Source of the DNA: JAJDFU01 sp964640855
Lineage (GTDB): Bacteria; Bacteroidota; Bacteroidia; Chitinophagales; Saprospiraceae
Length of the DNA stretch: 64,000 nt
Assembly: GCA_964640855.1 (NCBI GenBank)
Contig: CAZXIX010000004.1
Span: 33,241 to 97,240 of the forward strand
Direction of reading: 5' to 3'
The notes beneath the pieces were generated by a model. It searched no databases and had not been told where the DNA came from. It was given only the letters and a program-made list of their open reading frames with translations. A program made the position numbers and the translations under genes. Below are positions 52,638 to 62,236 of this stretch, one piece after another. How positions within the stretch are numbered: the stretch's first letter is position 1; each line of letters starts with the position of its first letter.

Positions 52638-54554
52638 TCAGGTCTGCAACAAGGCTTGCTCTTCGCCGTTCTTTTGCCGGAGATAACTCAGGACCCAATT
52701 CCGGCAAGCGTGAAAGTCGGGAAAGATGTGAGCCTCCCCGACCAGGCCCGGTACCAGATTCAACTGTCGCAACAGATCCTCAGGCTGCCCGTGAAGGCCG
52801 GTAAATACCACCTCTATCCCTTGTCGTTCCAACTCCAGGATCCCTTCTTCCAAAGCGTAAAGGCCCGATTGATCAATATAGGGCACCTTGTCCATCCGGA
52901 TAATGACGACCGAAATATCGGGTAGGGCCTTGATCATGGACTGGAAACGACTGGAGAATCCAAAGAAAAGCGGACCGTCCAGGTGTTTGATGTATATCCG
53001 GTCGCCAAAGCGATCGATCAGGTTTCCTTCATCCGGCCAGGGCGTCTCCCGGGAGAATTCGCGCAAAGAGGAAGATCCCGTCTCGGTGCGGTGTTCCATC
53101 ACATCCGATATGCTTTTCATAAACAAAAGGGCAGCCATGATCATGCCGACCGCAACGGCTACCAACAGGTCTACAAATACCGTCAGGAAAAGCACCACCA
53201 ACATGATCAGGGTATCGGTGCGAGGCACGGAACGGATATGGCGAAATGCCTTATAATCGATGATCCCGATCCCGACCGTAATCAGAATGCCGGCCAGGAC
53301 GGCATCCGGAATATAGGTAACGACCGGCCCCAGGCCCAGCAACACTGCCAGCAAAAAAATCCCGGCCACTACGCCGGAGACCCGCGTTTTACCCCCTGAC
53401 TGGATGTTGATCACGGTCCGCATGGTAGCGCCCGCCCCCGGTAGGCCGGCGATCAGGGCAGCGCCCATATTGCCTATCCCTTGTCCGATGAGTTCCCGAT
53501 CGCTATTGTGCCGCGTTTTCGTCAGGTTATCGGCTACCACGGAGGTCAATAAGGAATCGATGGCCCCTAAAGCAGCCAGGGTAAAGGCAAACTTGAGCAT
53601 AAGGGGAAGAAGACCCCATTCTCCGAAAATGCCGAAGAAATCCAGATGTAAGGGAGGAAACCCCTCTTCGACGGTCCCGATCATCGGGACCTGCCCCCGG
53701 AAAAAAAGGAAGGCCACCAGCGTTGCCAATACCAAAGCCACCAGCGAAGAAGGCACAGGTTTGGTTATCCGCTTAAAGCCGTAAATGATCAGCAGAGTAG
53801 CTACTCCGAGGGCAAAACCGATCCAGTTGACCCCGCCGGGCGTGGAAAAGGGTTCCATAAAAAAGCGCAGGGTCCCTACGGTGCCCGAGGTGATCCGCTC
53901 CGCTTGTCTTTCCGCTTCCGCCCGAATTTCTTCCTGGGTAACCTGCTGGGCCCGCCGGGTGGTTTCTTCCAGGTCTTCACGGCTCATCACCCCGCTCAGG
54001 ACGCCCTCGGCTTCCTCTTCCCTCAGGATCCCCTCCAGGATCACTTCTTCGGCATGCACCAGACGGCTCGCTACCAACTCCTGGTCCTGCCGGGCCGAAT
54101 ACCCCAACAAAGGGAAGATCTGGGTTATAATGATGATCACTCCTATGCCGGACATGAATCCCGAAACCACCGGGTAGGGTATGTAATGAATGTATTTCCC
54201 CAATCGGATCAGACCGAAAAGCATTTCCACAAAACCCGCCAGGAAGAAAGTGGCCAGGATCAAAGGTAAGGCCTCCCCGACGGTCTCTGCTCCCGATTCC
54301 GTGATCGCCTGAGCGATAACGGCGGCAGAAACTACGGTCATAGGAGCCGTCGGGCCGCTGATCTGCGTCCGGGTACCGCCAAAAAGAGCGGCCAGAATGG
54401 CCAATGCAATGGCTCCGTACAGCCCCGCCATAGCACCTAATGCCGTCTGGGCTCCAAATGCCAGAGCCAGGGGCAGGGCAACAATGCCAGATGTCAGACC
54501 ACCGAAAAAGTCACCCCTCAGATTGGAAATGTCCAGTTGACCCAGGAGCTTCAT
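52638..54554 (-). CDS. SulP/SLC26-family anion transporter with STAS domain and an unusual charged insertion
   Basis: A 638-residue inner-membrane transporter (sulfate, bicarbonate or another anion). The N-terminal DISNLRGDFFGGLTSGIVALPLALAFG and QISGPTAPMTVV are SulP signatures; the STAS domain lies at about 510-620 (VVIIRMDKVPYIDQSGLYAL). Residues 153-243 form a highly charged, Glu/Arg-rich, probably helical segment in the loop before SRITSGTVG, where most SulP proteins have only a short loop. Upstream antiporter gene ends 106 bp away. A Na+-driven bicarbonate system is a possibility, not shown. Confidence 0.87.
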   Translation of the reverse strand: MKLLGQLDISNLRGDFFGGLTSGIVALPLALAFGAQTALGAMAGLYGAIALAILAALFGGTRTQISGPTAPMTVVSAAVIAQAITESGAETVGEALPLILATFFLAGFVEMLFGLIRLGKYIHYIPYPVVSGFMSGIGVIIIITQIFPLLGYSARQDQELVASRLVHAEEVILEGILREEEAEGVLSGVMSREDLEETTRRAQQVTQEEIRAEAERQAERITSGTVGTLRFFMEPFSTPGGVNWIGFALGVATLLIIYGFKRITKPVPSSLVALVLATLVAFLFFRGQVPMIGTVEEGFPPLHLDFFGIFGEWGLLPLMLKFAFTLAALGAIDSLLTSVVADNLTKTRHNSDRELIGQGIGNMGAALIAGLPGAGATMRTVINIQSGGKTRVSGVVAGIFLLAVLLGLGPVVTYIPDAVLAGILITVGIGIIDYKAFRHIRSVPRTDTLIMLVVLFLTVFVDLLVAVAVGMIMAALLFMKSISDVMEHRTETGSSSLREFSRETPWPDEGNLIDRFGDRIYIKHLDGPLFFGFSSRFQSMIKALPDISVVIIRMDKVPYIDQSGLYALEEGILELERQGIEVVFTGLHGQPEDLLRQLNLVPGLVGEAHIFPDFHACRNWVLSYLRQKNGEEQALLQT

Positions 54555-54660
54555 AGAAATGTATGAATATTTTAAAGTAGGAAGATTCTTTCAAAAAGTA
54601 AAAGCCTTCCTGTCCGATAGGGAGAATAGCCATGTAGCCCCGAAATGGAATACCCGGGGA

Positions 54661-56526
54661 TTAACTATCAGAAGAGGGTTTCTCCAGCACGGGGACTTCC
54701 ATCTCTTTACCCATGTACACGAGTTGGTATCCTTCCTCGCTCATGTCAAAGGAGTCCAGAGACTTGGGCAACACCTGTAGATTCCCGGAAGGCTCCTTAA
54801 TGAAAAGCGGAATGGCCAGTTTCACATGGGTGGCTTGCTCTAAAAGTCTTTCAAGCTGTTCTTTGCTGTGAAAGTCGATTTCATGGACCTCCCCGAAATC
54901 ACGGGCCACTTCATTCAGGTTCAGGAAATCGTCCGTATAGGAGAAGAGTCCTTTTGCCGGCAGGGCCTGTTTTTCTTTCTGCAGTTCTTCCGGGCTTACC
55001 AAGCGGAAGGTTCCATGCTCGCCGAAGATGCGTTCGTATCGCCGCACCGCGTAGTTATTGACCTCCGAGTTGCTCGTCATGGCGATCATATAGCCCATGT
55101 CGACCAATTCGAAGTCCTCGGCCAGGTCATCGGTGTAAATGTTGATCGCAAAGGCTTCCAACCCCATGGATTTGGCCTTTCGGATATTGGATTCGTTGCT
55201 GTCGACCACTACCACATGTCGATTATTATCGTGCAGGTATTTGGCCAGTACGCGGGCGGCCAGGTTAGCTCCTACGACCAGCACCCCCTCGGAAGAGCGC
55301 TGAATGACATTCAGCAGATGGGCCAGCGGCCGGGCCGTGGTGGCATTCAGGCTGACCGTTCCCAAAACGATCATAAAAACAAGAGGCGTTATGTATTCGG
55401 CATCCTCCACGCCGGCTTCGTACAAGGTGATCCCAAACAGGGAGGCAATACCCGCAGCGACAATTCCGCGGGGTCCCATCCAGGAAATGAAGATCTTTTC
55501 ACGGTGCAGCAGGTCGCTTCCCCACGTACTGACGGCCACGCTGAGAGGGCGAAGCAGGAGAATAACCCCAAAAAGGACCAGTGCGCGCCAATCGTTCCAC
55601 AGCAGCCGCAGATCCTCCATGTCGATATTCGCCGCCAGCAGAATAAAGAGTATGGAGATCAGCAAAACGCTCAGCGATTCCTTGAAAGACAGGATCTCCT
55701 TGAGCCGGGGCACATCCAGGTTACCGAGGACCATCCCCATCACGACTACGGAGAGCAGGCCCGACTCCTTTTCGATCAGGTCCGAAGACACGAAAATAGC
55801 CAGTACAAAAGCCAGGGTAACTACGTTGAGGAGATAGTGCGGTATCCATTCCCGCTTGATCATCTGGTACAGCACGATGGCCGCCAGCGTGCCCTCCGTA
55901 AATCCGATGAACAGGATCTGAAGAAATTGCATAAAGGCCTGGGTGGTCAGACCGGTGCCGGCTTCGGAGGTCCGGATAAACTCAAATACCAAAACGGCAA
56001 TCAGGGCTCCGATCGGGTCGATCAGAATGCCTTCCCACTTCAGAACGGTGGCTACATTACGGTTCAGCGGTACATTCTGCAGAATGGGAGCGATGACGGT
56101 TGGACCGGTAACTACGATCAAGGCGCCGAACAACCAGGCAATATTCCAGTTCAGCCCCATGATGTAGTGGGCTGCCAGGCCTCCGCCCAGGAAGGTGATC
56201 AAAGATCCCAGAGTGATCAGTTTTAAAATCACCGGGCCCACCACGGCTACTTCCCGCCGTTTCAAGGTGAGGCCCCCTTCGAAAAGGATCACACCGATGG
56301 CCAGGGATACGAAGTAGTACAGCGATTTCCCGGGAAAAAGCCCTTTACCCACCTCCGGATCGAATACCGGATCGATCAGTTTCAGGGAATCCGGCATCCA
56401 GAGGGTTGCAAGGGGCCCCACGAGGAGACCGATCAAAATGAGAGGCAAAATGGCGGGCACCTTGATCCGCCAGGCGAGCCATTGAGCCAAAATCCCGAGT
56501 ATGATTATTCCTGCAAGCTCCAGCAT
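54661..56526 (-). CDS. cation:proton antiporter with C-terminal RCK/TrkA-N domain (CPA family)
   Basis: A 621-residue inner-membrane exchanger for Na+ or K+ against H+. About 12 helices (1-400) include LFEGGLTL, VVTGPTVIAPIL and the conserved WEGILIDPIGALIAVLVFEF (Asp pair of CPA1). A Rossmann-type RCK/TrkA-N domain (about 410-535; VLVVGANLAARVLAKYL, HVVVVDSNESN) should bind a nucleotide and gate transport, followed by a C-terminal TrkA-C-like part. First gene of the antiporter-SulP-TetR group. Confidence 0.9.
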   Translation of the reverse strand: MLELAGIIILGILAQWLAWRIKVPAILPLILIGLLVGPLATLWMPDSLKLIDPVFDPEVGKGLFPGKSLYYFVSLAIGVILFEGGLTLKRREVAVVGPVILKLITLGSLITFLGGGLAAHYIMGLNWNIAWLFGALIVVTGPTVIAPILQNVPLNRNVATVLKWEGILIDPIGALIAVLVFEFIRTSEAGTGLTTQAFMQFLQILFIGFTEGTLAAIVLYQMIKREWIPHYLLNVVTLAFVLAIFVSSDLIEKESGLLSVVVMGMVLGNLDVPRLKEILSFKESLSVLLISILFILLAANIDMEDLRLLWNDWRALVLFGVILLLRPLSVAVSTWGSDLLHREKIFISWMGPRGIVAAGIASLFGITLYEAGVEDAEYITPLVFMIVLGTVSLNATTARPLAHLLNVIQRSSEGVLVVGANLAARVLAKYLHDNNRHVVVVDSNESNIRKAKSMGLEAFAINIYTDDLAEDFELVDMGYMIAMTSNSEVNNYAVRRYERIFGEHGTFRLVSPEELQKEKQALPAKGLFSYTDDFLNLNEVARDFGEVHEIDFHSKEQLERLLEQATHVKLAIPLFIKEPSGNLQVLPKSLDSFDMSEEGYQLVYMGKEMEVPVLEKPSSDS

Positions 56527-56651
56527 ATACTATCAAATAAGTATGCAGCCAAAAACACAAAATACAACGTGCAACCCGGGAAAAAGATTTATTCGCCGAA
56601 TTGACGTCGATCCGGACAAACCTCAGGAGCGCTTTTACCACCCTTTTTGAC

Positions 56652-56659
56652 TAAATTTG
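56652..56659 (+). promoter_or_regulatory. Bacteroidota-type -7 element (TAAATTTG) before prfC
   Basis: Exact TAnnTTTG match, 33 bp upstream of the prfC ATG. No good -33 TTTG at the standard spacing. It also supports the ATG at 56692 over an upstream in-frame start, which would lie 5 bp before this element. Confidence 0.45.
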
Positions 56660-56691
56660 CGGCCGCAAGATTTAACCGGACAGGATTGTAT

Positions 56692-58272
56692 ATGAATCGT
56701 TTGGAAGAAATACAGCGCAGGCGCACCTTCGGCATCATCAGCCACCCGGATGCCGGGAAAACCACCCTGACGGAAAAGCTCCTCCTTTTCGGGGGAGCGA
56801 TCCAGGTCGCCGGGGCTGTCAAATCCAATAAAATTAAGAAAAGCGCGACCTCCGACTTCATGGACATCGAGCGCCAGCGGGGTATCTCCGTCGCCACCTC
56901 TGTGATGGCCTTCGACTACAAAGGCCAAAAGATCAACATTCTCGATACGCCGGGGCACCAGGATTTTGCCGAGGATACCTACCGGACGCTGACGGCCGTG
57001 GACAGCGTCATCGTGGTGATCGACGTCGCCAAGGGGGTAGAAACCCAGACGGAAAAGCTGGTCGAGGTGTGCCGCATGCGCAAAACGCCCATCATCGTCT
57101 TCATCAATAAGCTGGATCGCGAAGGGCTCGACGGCTTTGACCTGCTGGACGAAACGGAGGAAAAACTAGGTCTTACCGTCCGGCCACTCAGCTGGCCGGT
57201 GGGCATGGGCCAGCGATTCCAGGGGGTTTATAATCTGTACGAGAAAAAACTCGTCCTCTTCCGGCCCCACGGAAAGCAAAAGGAGGAAGACACCATCGAA
57301 ATCACGGACCTGAAAGACGAAAGACTTGACCAACTGGTCGGTGAAAAACCGGCCGCCGAATTGCGGGAGGAAGTTCGCATGATTCAGGAAGTCTATCCGC
57401 CCTTCGACCGGGAAGAATACCTCAAGGGCGATCTGTCCCCGGTCTTTTTCGGAAGCGCTATCAACAACTTCGGGGTCAAGGAATTGCTGGATTGTTTCGT
57501 AGAAATCGCCCCACCCCCACTGCCCCGGATCACCGAAGAGCGCGTGGTGGATCCCAAAGAGGAACAGTTTGCCGGCTTCGTGTTTAAGATCCATGCCAAT
57601 ATGGATCCCAAACATCGCGACCGGATCGCCTTCATGCGCATCTGTTCGGGCACCTTCCAACGCAACACCAACTACCTGCACGTGCGCCAGGACCGGAAGC
57701 TCAAGTTTTCCAACCCCACCTCTTTCATGGCCGCCAAAAAAACGGTGGTCGACGAAGCCTATCCCGGCGATGTGGTAGGCCTGTATGATTCGGGCAACTT
57801 CAAGATCGGTGATTCGGTGACCGAAGGCGAGCAACTGCATTTCAAGGGCATTCCCAGCTTCAGCCCGGAAAATTTCCGCTACGTCAACAATGCCGATCCG
57901 CTCAAATCCAAGCAACTGGCCAAGGGGCTGGAACAACTCATGGACGAGGGAGTCGCCCAGTTGTTCACCCTGCTCAGCAACAACCGCAAGATCATCGGTA
58001 CGGTAGGGCCGCTCCAATTCGATGTCATCCAGTACCGCCTCAAGCACGAATACGGCGCCTCCTGCGAATATGAGCCCGTAAACCTCCACAAGGCCTGCTG
58101 GGTCACCTGCCAGGATGCCGCCGCCCTGAAGGAATTCGAGCAGCGCCGAAAAAATGACCTGGCTCACGACAAGCACGGAAATCTGGTCTTCCTGGCCCCC
58201 TCTGCCTGGGCTCTCAAGATGGCGCAAGAGAACCACCCGGAAGTGGAGTTTCACTTTACGAGCGAATATTGA
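56692..58272 (+). CDS. prfC: peptide chain release factor 3
   Basis: GTPase that removes release factors 1 and 2 from the ribosome. The 526-residue protein shows G1 SHPDAGKT (17-24), G3 DTPGHQDF (85-92), G4 NKLD (139-142) and the RF3-specific DIERQRGISV in switch 1. Length matches E. coli RF3 (529). The ATG at 56692 was chosen over an upstream start because the promoter element lies between them. Ends in front of a hairpin terminator and the convergent glycosyltransferase. Confidence 0.95.
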   Translation: MNRLEEIQRRRTFGIISHPDAGKTTLTEKLLLFGGAIQVAGAVKSNKIKKSATSDFMDIERQRGISVATSVMAFDYKGQKINILDTPGHQDFAEDTYRTLTAVDSVIVVIDVAKGVETQTEKLVEVCRMRKTPIIVFINKLDREGLDGFDLLDETEEKLGLTVRPLSWPVGMGQRFQGVYNLYEKKLVLFRPHGKQKEEDTIEITDLKDERLDQLVGEKPAAELREEVRMIQEVYPPFDREEYLKGDLSPVFFGSAINNFGVKELLDCFVEIAPPPLPRITEERVVDPKEEQFAGFVFKIHANMDPKHRDRIAFMRICSGTFQRNTNYLHVRQDRKLKFSNPTSFMAAKKTVVDEAYPGDVVGLYDSGNFKIGDSVTEGEQLHFKGIPSFSPENFRYVNNADPLKSKQLAKGLEQLMDEGVAQLFTLLSNNRKIIGTVGPLQFDVIQYRLKHEYGASCEYEPVNLHKACWVTCQDAAALKEFEQRRKNDLAHDKHGNLVFLAPSAWALKMAQENHPEVEFHFTSEY

Positions 58273-58289
58273 TAAGAGGAGTCGAAACC

Positions 58290-58324
58290 AAGAGGCTTCC
58301 CACAGATGTTGGGGAATACCTCTT
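58290..58324. terminator. hairpin terminator between prfC and glycosyltransferase
   Basis: Outer stem AAGAGG / CCTCTT with inner TTCCC / GGGGAA pairing around a loop, followed by a pyrimidine-rich stretch (TCTTTCTC). Serves the plus-strand prfC and perhaps the opposite strand. Confidence 0.6.
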
Positions 58325-58345
58325 CTTTCTCAATGGAATCCCGCA

Positions 58346-59512
58346 TTACTTCCAGCTTCGTCCCTTCCAGGCTTTTCTTATTCCCGTTTGGGAAAGGCTG
58401 CCCACCCCTAGGATGTAAAGCATATAAAAAGGAGCCGCTAACCCATAGGATCTCAGCAGATTGTCTTGCTGCAGAAAACGGACGCCCGCCCGGATCCAGA
58501 AGTAATCGATGCCTGCTTTCCAGAGGAATAGAGCCCATGCCATCCACCACCACTCCCGGAACAGGAAAATCCCTCCGACAAGGCCCATGGCCATTAAAGC
58601 GTAATAGCCGAACACCCAGGCCTGGATCAGACGCAGTCCAAAGTCCACCCTTTTTCCGGCCCAGCGCAGGCGTTGAGCCAGAAGGTCCGCCCAGCTTCGC
58701 TCGGGAAAAGTATCGATAACGGCATCCCGATGTTTGATAAAGCCGACACCCGCCCCCGAGTCGACCCATTTTTGAAGGAGAAAGAGATCGTCCCCCGAGG
58801 GCTCATCGAGGTTTCCTTCATACCCGTCCAGTCGCAAAAAGGTACTCCTCCGGAAGGCCAGATTGGCCCCGTTCCCCAAAACCCATCTGCCGGAGGATAG
58901 CCCTGCCGCTGTCAACAAAAGGGAGGCCGCATTATCCAACGCCTGGAACCGGGCCAGAAAACCTCGATCGTACCCATAGCGTACCGGACCGGCCAGGGCA
59001 TCTACTCCCTGGTTTTCCGCATAAAAAGCCAGCGTTCTGAGCCAGCCCGGTCGGGAAAGGGTGTCCGCGTCTGTCGTGAGGATCCAGTCTCCCCTGGCTT
59101 CCTGAACGCCGTAGGTCAAAGCCGCTTTTTTGAAGGCGACTACCGGCTTCCCGGCCAGAAAATCCTTCAACCGGAGTACCCGGACCTGATCTCCGTAGTA
59201 TTCCTTCACCCACTCCGGCGTACCGTCCGTTGAGTGATCGTCTATGACAATGACTTCCCATAAAGAACGAGGATAATCCTGCTGAAACAGGGCCTCCAGG
59301 CAGGCGGGCAAATGCTCCCGCTCGTTTCGGGCGGGGATGAGCACAGAAATGAAGGTGTTGGGTTGGAAGGATTCCGGCACAGAGATTTCGGAGGCTTCAT
59401 GCCATTTGAGGATCACCCAAAGGAAAAAGATCCCGTAAACGAGGCTGAAGATCAAACCCACTAAGAGGAAAAGGGCGGGAATCACCGTTTGTTGATCCTG
59501 CTGTTTAAACAC
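58346..59512 (-). CDS. family 2 glycosyltransferase, membrane-bound
   Basis: A 388-residue membrane glycosyltransferase starting with GTG. One helix at about 10-35, a GT-A catalytic domain (54-290) with SVLIPARNEREHL, the DxD-type motif TDAD (147-150), SGDDLFLLQKW and the QRLRW acceptor motif (280-284), then two to three C-terminal helices (about 297-380). This layout occurs in enzymes that make extracellular polysaccharides or glycolipids. Acceptor unknown. It follows the small membrane gene by 44 bp on the same strand. Confidence 0.87.
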   Translation of the reverse strand: MFKQQDQQTVIPALFLLVGLIFSLVYGIFFLWVILKWHEASEISVPESFQPNTFISVLIPARNEREHLPACLEALFQQDYPRSLWEVIVIDDHSTDGTPEWVKEYYGDQVRVLRLKDFLAGKPVVAFKKAALTYGVQEARGDWILTTDADTLSRPGWLRTLAFYAENQGVDALAGPVRYGYDRGFLARFQALDNAASLLLTAAGLSSGRWVLGNGANLAFRRSTFLRLDGYEGNLDEPSGDDLFLLQKWVDSGAGVGFIKHRDAVIDTFPERSWADLLAQRLRWAGKRVDFGLRLIQAWVFGYYALMAMGLVGGIFLFREWWWMAWALFLWKAGIDYFWIRAGVRFLQQDNLLRSYGLAAPFYMLYILGVGSLSQTGIRKAWKGRSWK

Positions 59513-59556
59513 TTGAGTAATCCGGGATACAAAAACCTGGAACGGTGCAAGAGAGC

Positions 59557-60003
59557 CTAAACCATCCCCTCGAGGCCATCGCCCTTATTCTTGTCCTTTA
59601 CCTTCCGCTTTTCCCTTTTTTCCAGTTCTTCAAAGTCAATGTATTCACCCAATTCCAGCGGGTCGCCCGCATCGGATTTGCGCTGCTTGCGAAGGCTGTA
59701 GTTGCGATAGGCTTGCCAGAACCAAAAAACGGACACCACCGGAAAACCGATGACGGAAAGAAGGATGGCTGCTATACCTAAAGGCAGGTTTTTCTGCGTT
59801 GTTTTTTTAAGCCATCGGAAATATCCGACAATGACCTTATAGTCAAGCAGAGCTGCGCCGATCACGAAAAGCGGAAAAATGATCCAGAGGAGCCGCATGA
59901 TCTGCCCGGCCAGCCAAAACATCCCGAACAATACAGCCAGAAAAATGATCAGGCCCAGAATGACCCCCCAGGGATTATTATCAAATCGATATTCGCGTTC
60001 CAT
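59557..60003 (-). CDS. small membrane protein of unknown function
   Basis: A 148-residue protein from the ATG at 60003 (MEREYRFDNNPW); an earlier start 30 bp upstream is less likely. Three hydrophobic helices (WGVILGLIIFLAVLFGMFW, LLWIIFPLFVIGAALL, LGIAAILLSVIGFPVVSVFWFW) and a Lys/Glu-rich, probably coiled C terminus. No family recognised. Upstream of, and probably cotranscribed with, the glycosyltransferase. Confidence 0.6.
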   Translation of the reverse strand: MEREYRFDNNPWGVILGLIIFLAVLFGMFWLAGQIMRLLWIIFPLFVIGAALLDYKVIVGYFRWLKKTTQKNLPLGIAAILLSVIGFPVVSVFWFWQAYRNYSLRKQRKSDAGDPLELGEYIDFEELEKREKRKVKDKNKGDGLEGMV

Positions 60004-60117
60004 CTCTTTTGCTTTATTTCTACAATATAACAAACTGAGATGGGGCCTGAAGCTATTTCGACGGGGAGCGATTGGGTTTTCGATGAGCGTGCCCCGGGTT
60101 CGCCTGTTGGTTTTTCT

Positions 60118-60125
60118 TATTTTTG
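60118..60125 (+). promoter_or_regulatory. Bacteroidota-type -7 element (TATTTTTG) before TlpA-like gene
   Basis: Exact TAnnTTTG match 18 bp before the ATG at 60144. The -33 position is not recognisable. Confidence 0.4.
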
Positions 60126-60143
60126 AGAAAATAATCCCTGGAA

Positions 60144-61502
60144 ATGCAGTTTTTTTATTCCCTTCTCATTCTTTTGGCTTGTCCTGTAGCTTTCCTGGCT
60201 CAGGGGAGCGAGCAGATCTCCCTCATTGCCGAGATCGAACAGAATGACAAGCCTCTGAAATTATATCAATTCGACGGCTTCAACTTAGCCCTTTTCCAAA
60301 CCCAACCCCAAGCCCCGGAGAGCGAAGCGGTCATCTTCAAGCTTCCCAAAACACAGGCCCGGTTTTACTACCTCGGGTACGACAATCAGAAGGCCAAACC
60401 CTTCCTGGCCGGGTCTGAGGATTCGCTCCGGCTGGTCGGGGATGCCCGCAACATAACGGGCGTCAAGGTCGTAGACTCGGAAGTCAACGCGGCCTATTCC
60501 CAACTCCTCAACGAGATCGGCCAGGATAAGCAATCCATCAATCAACTCATCCAGGCTTTTTACCAATCCCCGGATGCCAATAAGGACTCCTTGCTGGCTG
60601 AAATGCGCAAACTGGACCAGGAGCAGGTGGACCGCCTGGCCCGGATGAAAGAGAAGGACCCCTTTCTGGGCCGCGTAGCTTCGCTGAACACTTACCTGAG
60701 CTGGCTCAACAGCGACAAGGATTATCCCGACGAGATCAGCTATTTCGCCAATGAATTTTTCGCCTATGCAGATCTCTTTGATCCGGAGTTTTCCTACTCC
60801 CCCTGGGTCTATCAATCCTTTTCGCAATATACCGCCACCCTGGTGAATACCGGATTGCCGGAAGAAAGCTTGCGAAAAATACTGGACATCCAACTCATGC
60901 GAGCCGAATCCGTACCTGCTGTCCATCAAATGGCATACGGAGGTGTTCTGTCGGCCCTCCGGCAGATGAAGCACCCGGAGTTCGCCTACTTCGCCAAGTC
61001 CTTTGTGGAAAAGTACGGGGAAAGCCGGCCCGAAGCGGCGGAGCAGCTTACGGCCGAGCTGGAGAACACCCGACGCTTAATGCCGGGGGCGGAAGCGCCT
61101 GATTTCACACAAGCTACGCCGGAAGGCGAAGAACTGGCCCTCAGCGAGCTGCGCGGAAAGGTCGTATTGATCGACTTTTGGGCCAGTTGGTGTGGCCCTT
61201 GCCGGAAGGAAAACCCCAACGTCGTTCGGATGTACAACAAATACAAGGAAAAGGGATTCGAGATCCTGGGTGTCAGCCTGGACAACAACCGGGAACGGTG
61301 GCTGGGCGCCATCGAAAAGGATAACCTCACCTGGCAGCATGTGAGCGACCTCAAAGGCTGGAGCAACGAAGTCGCTCAGCAATACCAGGTAAGTTCCATC
61401 CCACAAACTTTTTTGCTCGACGCAGAAGGGAAGATCATCGCCCGCAACCTGAGGGGCCCCTCGCTGGAGCGAAAATTGGAGGAGTTGTTCGGAAACCCCT
61501 AG
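60144..61502 (+). CDS. TlpA/ResA-like thioredoxin-domain protein
   Basis: A 452-residue exported protein with a signal peptide (QFFYSLLILLACPVAFLAQ). Residues 25-115 form an N-terminal beta domain, 115-310 are helical, and 315-452 is a redoxin-like thioredoxin fold with the active site WASWCGPCRKE (Cys350, Cys353) and the cis-Pro region SSIPQTFLLD. Such proteins reduce or isomerise disulfides in the periplasm and are very common in Bacteroidota. Nearest neighbours (glycosyltransferase unit, methyltransferase) give no hint of a specific client. Confidence 0.88.
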   Translation: MQFFYSLLILLACPVAFLAQGSEQISLIAEIEQNDKPLKLYQFDGFNLALFQTQPQAPESEAVIFKLPKTQARFYYLGYDNQKAKPFLAGSEDSLRLVGDARNITGVKVVDSEVNAAYSQLLNEIGQDKQSINQLIQAFYQSPDANKDSLLAEMRKLDQEQVDRLARMKEKDPFLGRVASLNTYLSWLNSDKDYPDEISYFANEFFAYADLFDPEFSYSPWVYQSFSQYTATLVNTGLPEESLRKILDIQLMRAESVPAVHQMAYGGVLSALRQMKHPEFAYFAKSFVEKYGESRPEAAEQLTAELENTRRLMPGAEAPDFTQATPEGEELALSELRGKVVLIDFWASWCGPCRKENPNVVRMYNKYKEKGFEILGVSLDNNRERWLGAIEKDNLTWQHVSDLKGWSNEVAQQYQVSSIPQTFLLDAEGKIIARNLRGPSLERKLEELFGNP

Positions 61503-61586
61503 AGAAGTGGAGGGTTGAGGGTTGAGAGTAGCCTTGAATTTTCAGTCCTCGCTCTGGAATAAGAAATCATAAATTACTGAAGCACA

Positions 61587-61594
61587 TATCTTTG
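61587..61594 (+). promoter_or_regulatory. TATCTTTG -7-like element overlapping the methyltransferase start
   Basis: Exact TAnnTTTG match whose last three bases are the TTG used as start of the O-methyltransferase. If it is a real promoter, the message would begin after that codon; the -33 position is not a match, so it may be chance. Confidence 0.35.
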
Positions 61595-62236
61595 GAACGC
61601 AACCTCAACCAGCTGCTCCATCCATACTGCGAAGCGCATTCTTCTCCTCCTTCCGGGCTGCTTCACCGGCTGGAGCGGGAAACCCACCTAAAGACCTTGG
61701 CTCCCCAGATGCTGAGCGGCCGGCTGCAGGGGCAATTGCTACGCTGGATCAGCCTGTTCATGATGCCGGAACGCATTCTGGAGGTGGGGACCTTCACCGG
61801 CTACGGGGCCCTGTGCCTGGCGGAAGGGCTTGGTGAAAACGGCATCCTGCACACTATCGAGGGTAATCCCGAATTGGAATACCTGATCCGGAAGTACATC
61901 CGGGAGGCCGGCCTGGAGGAAAAGATCCGACTCCACCTGGGCGATGCCTTGCAGGTCATCCCCGAACTGGAGGAAGCCTTTGACCTGATCTACCTGGACG
62001 CCAACAAGCGGGACTACGAGGCCTACTACGATCTATGTTTTCCCAAACTCAAGGTTGGCGGCATTATCCTGGCCGACAATGTCCTGTGGGGCGGAAAAGT
62101 AGTGGATGAGGAACAAGACGATCCGGATACGCGTATGATGCGCGCCTTCAACGACCGCCTCCGGGATGACGAGCGGGTCGAGACTTTGATGCTCCCCATC
62201 CGGGACGGGATTTTGATGGCGAGGAAGATTATTTGA
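61592..62236 (+). CDS. O-methyltransferase (class I, CCoAOMT-like)
   Basis: A 214-residue SAM-dependent methyltransferase. The SAM loop EVGTFTGYGALCLAEGL, the acidic residue after it (HTIEGN), LGDAL, and the metal-binding region YLDANKRDYEAYYDL fit the family. No ATG exists before the conserved N-terminal region (CEAHSSPPSGLLHRLERETHLK), so a TTG at 61592 must be assumed; a -7-like element overlaps it. The stop TGA at 62234-62236 is the first part of the downstream GATTCGGG array. Confidence 0.87.
   Translation: MERNLNQLLHPYCEAHSSPPSGLLHRLERETHLKTLAPQMLSGRLQGQLLRWISLFMMPERILEVGTFTGYGALCLAEGLGENGILHTIEGNPELEYLIRKYIREAGLEEKIRLHLGDALQVIPELEEAFDLIYLDANKRDYEAYYDLCFPKLKVGGIILADNVLWGGKVVDEEQDDPDTRMMRAFNDRLRDDERVETLMLPIRDGILMARKII

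Noticed and set aside
54868..56226. 452-codon plus-strand frame
   Set aside because: Antisense to the cation:proton antiporter, very rich in Gln, Asp and His, no recognisable protein.
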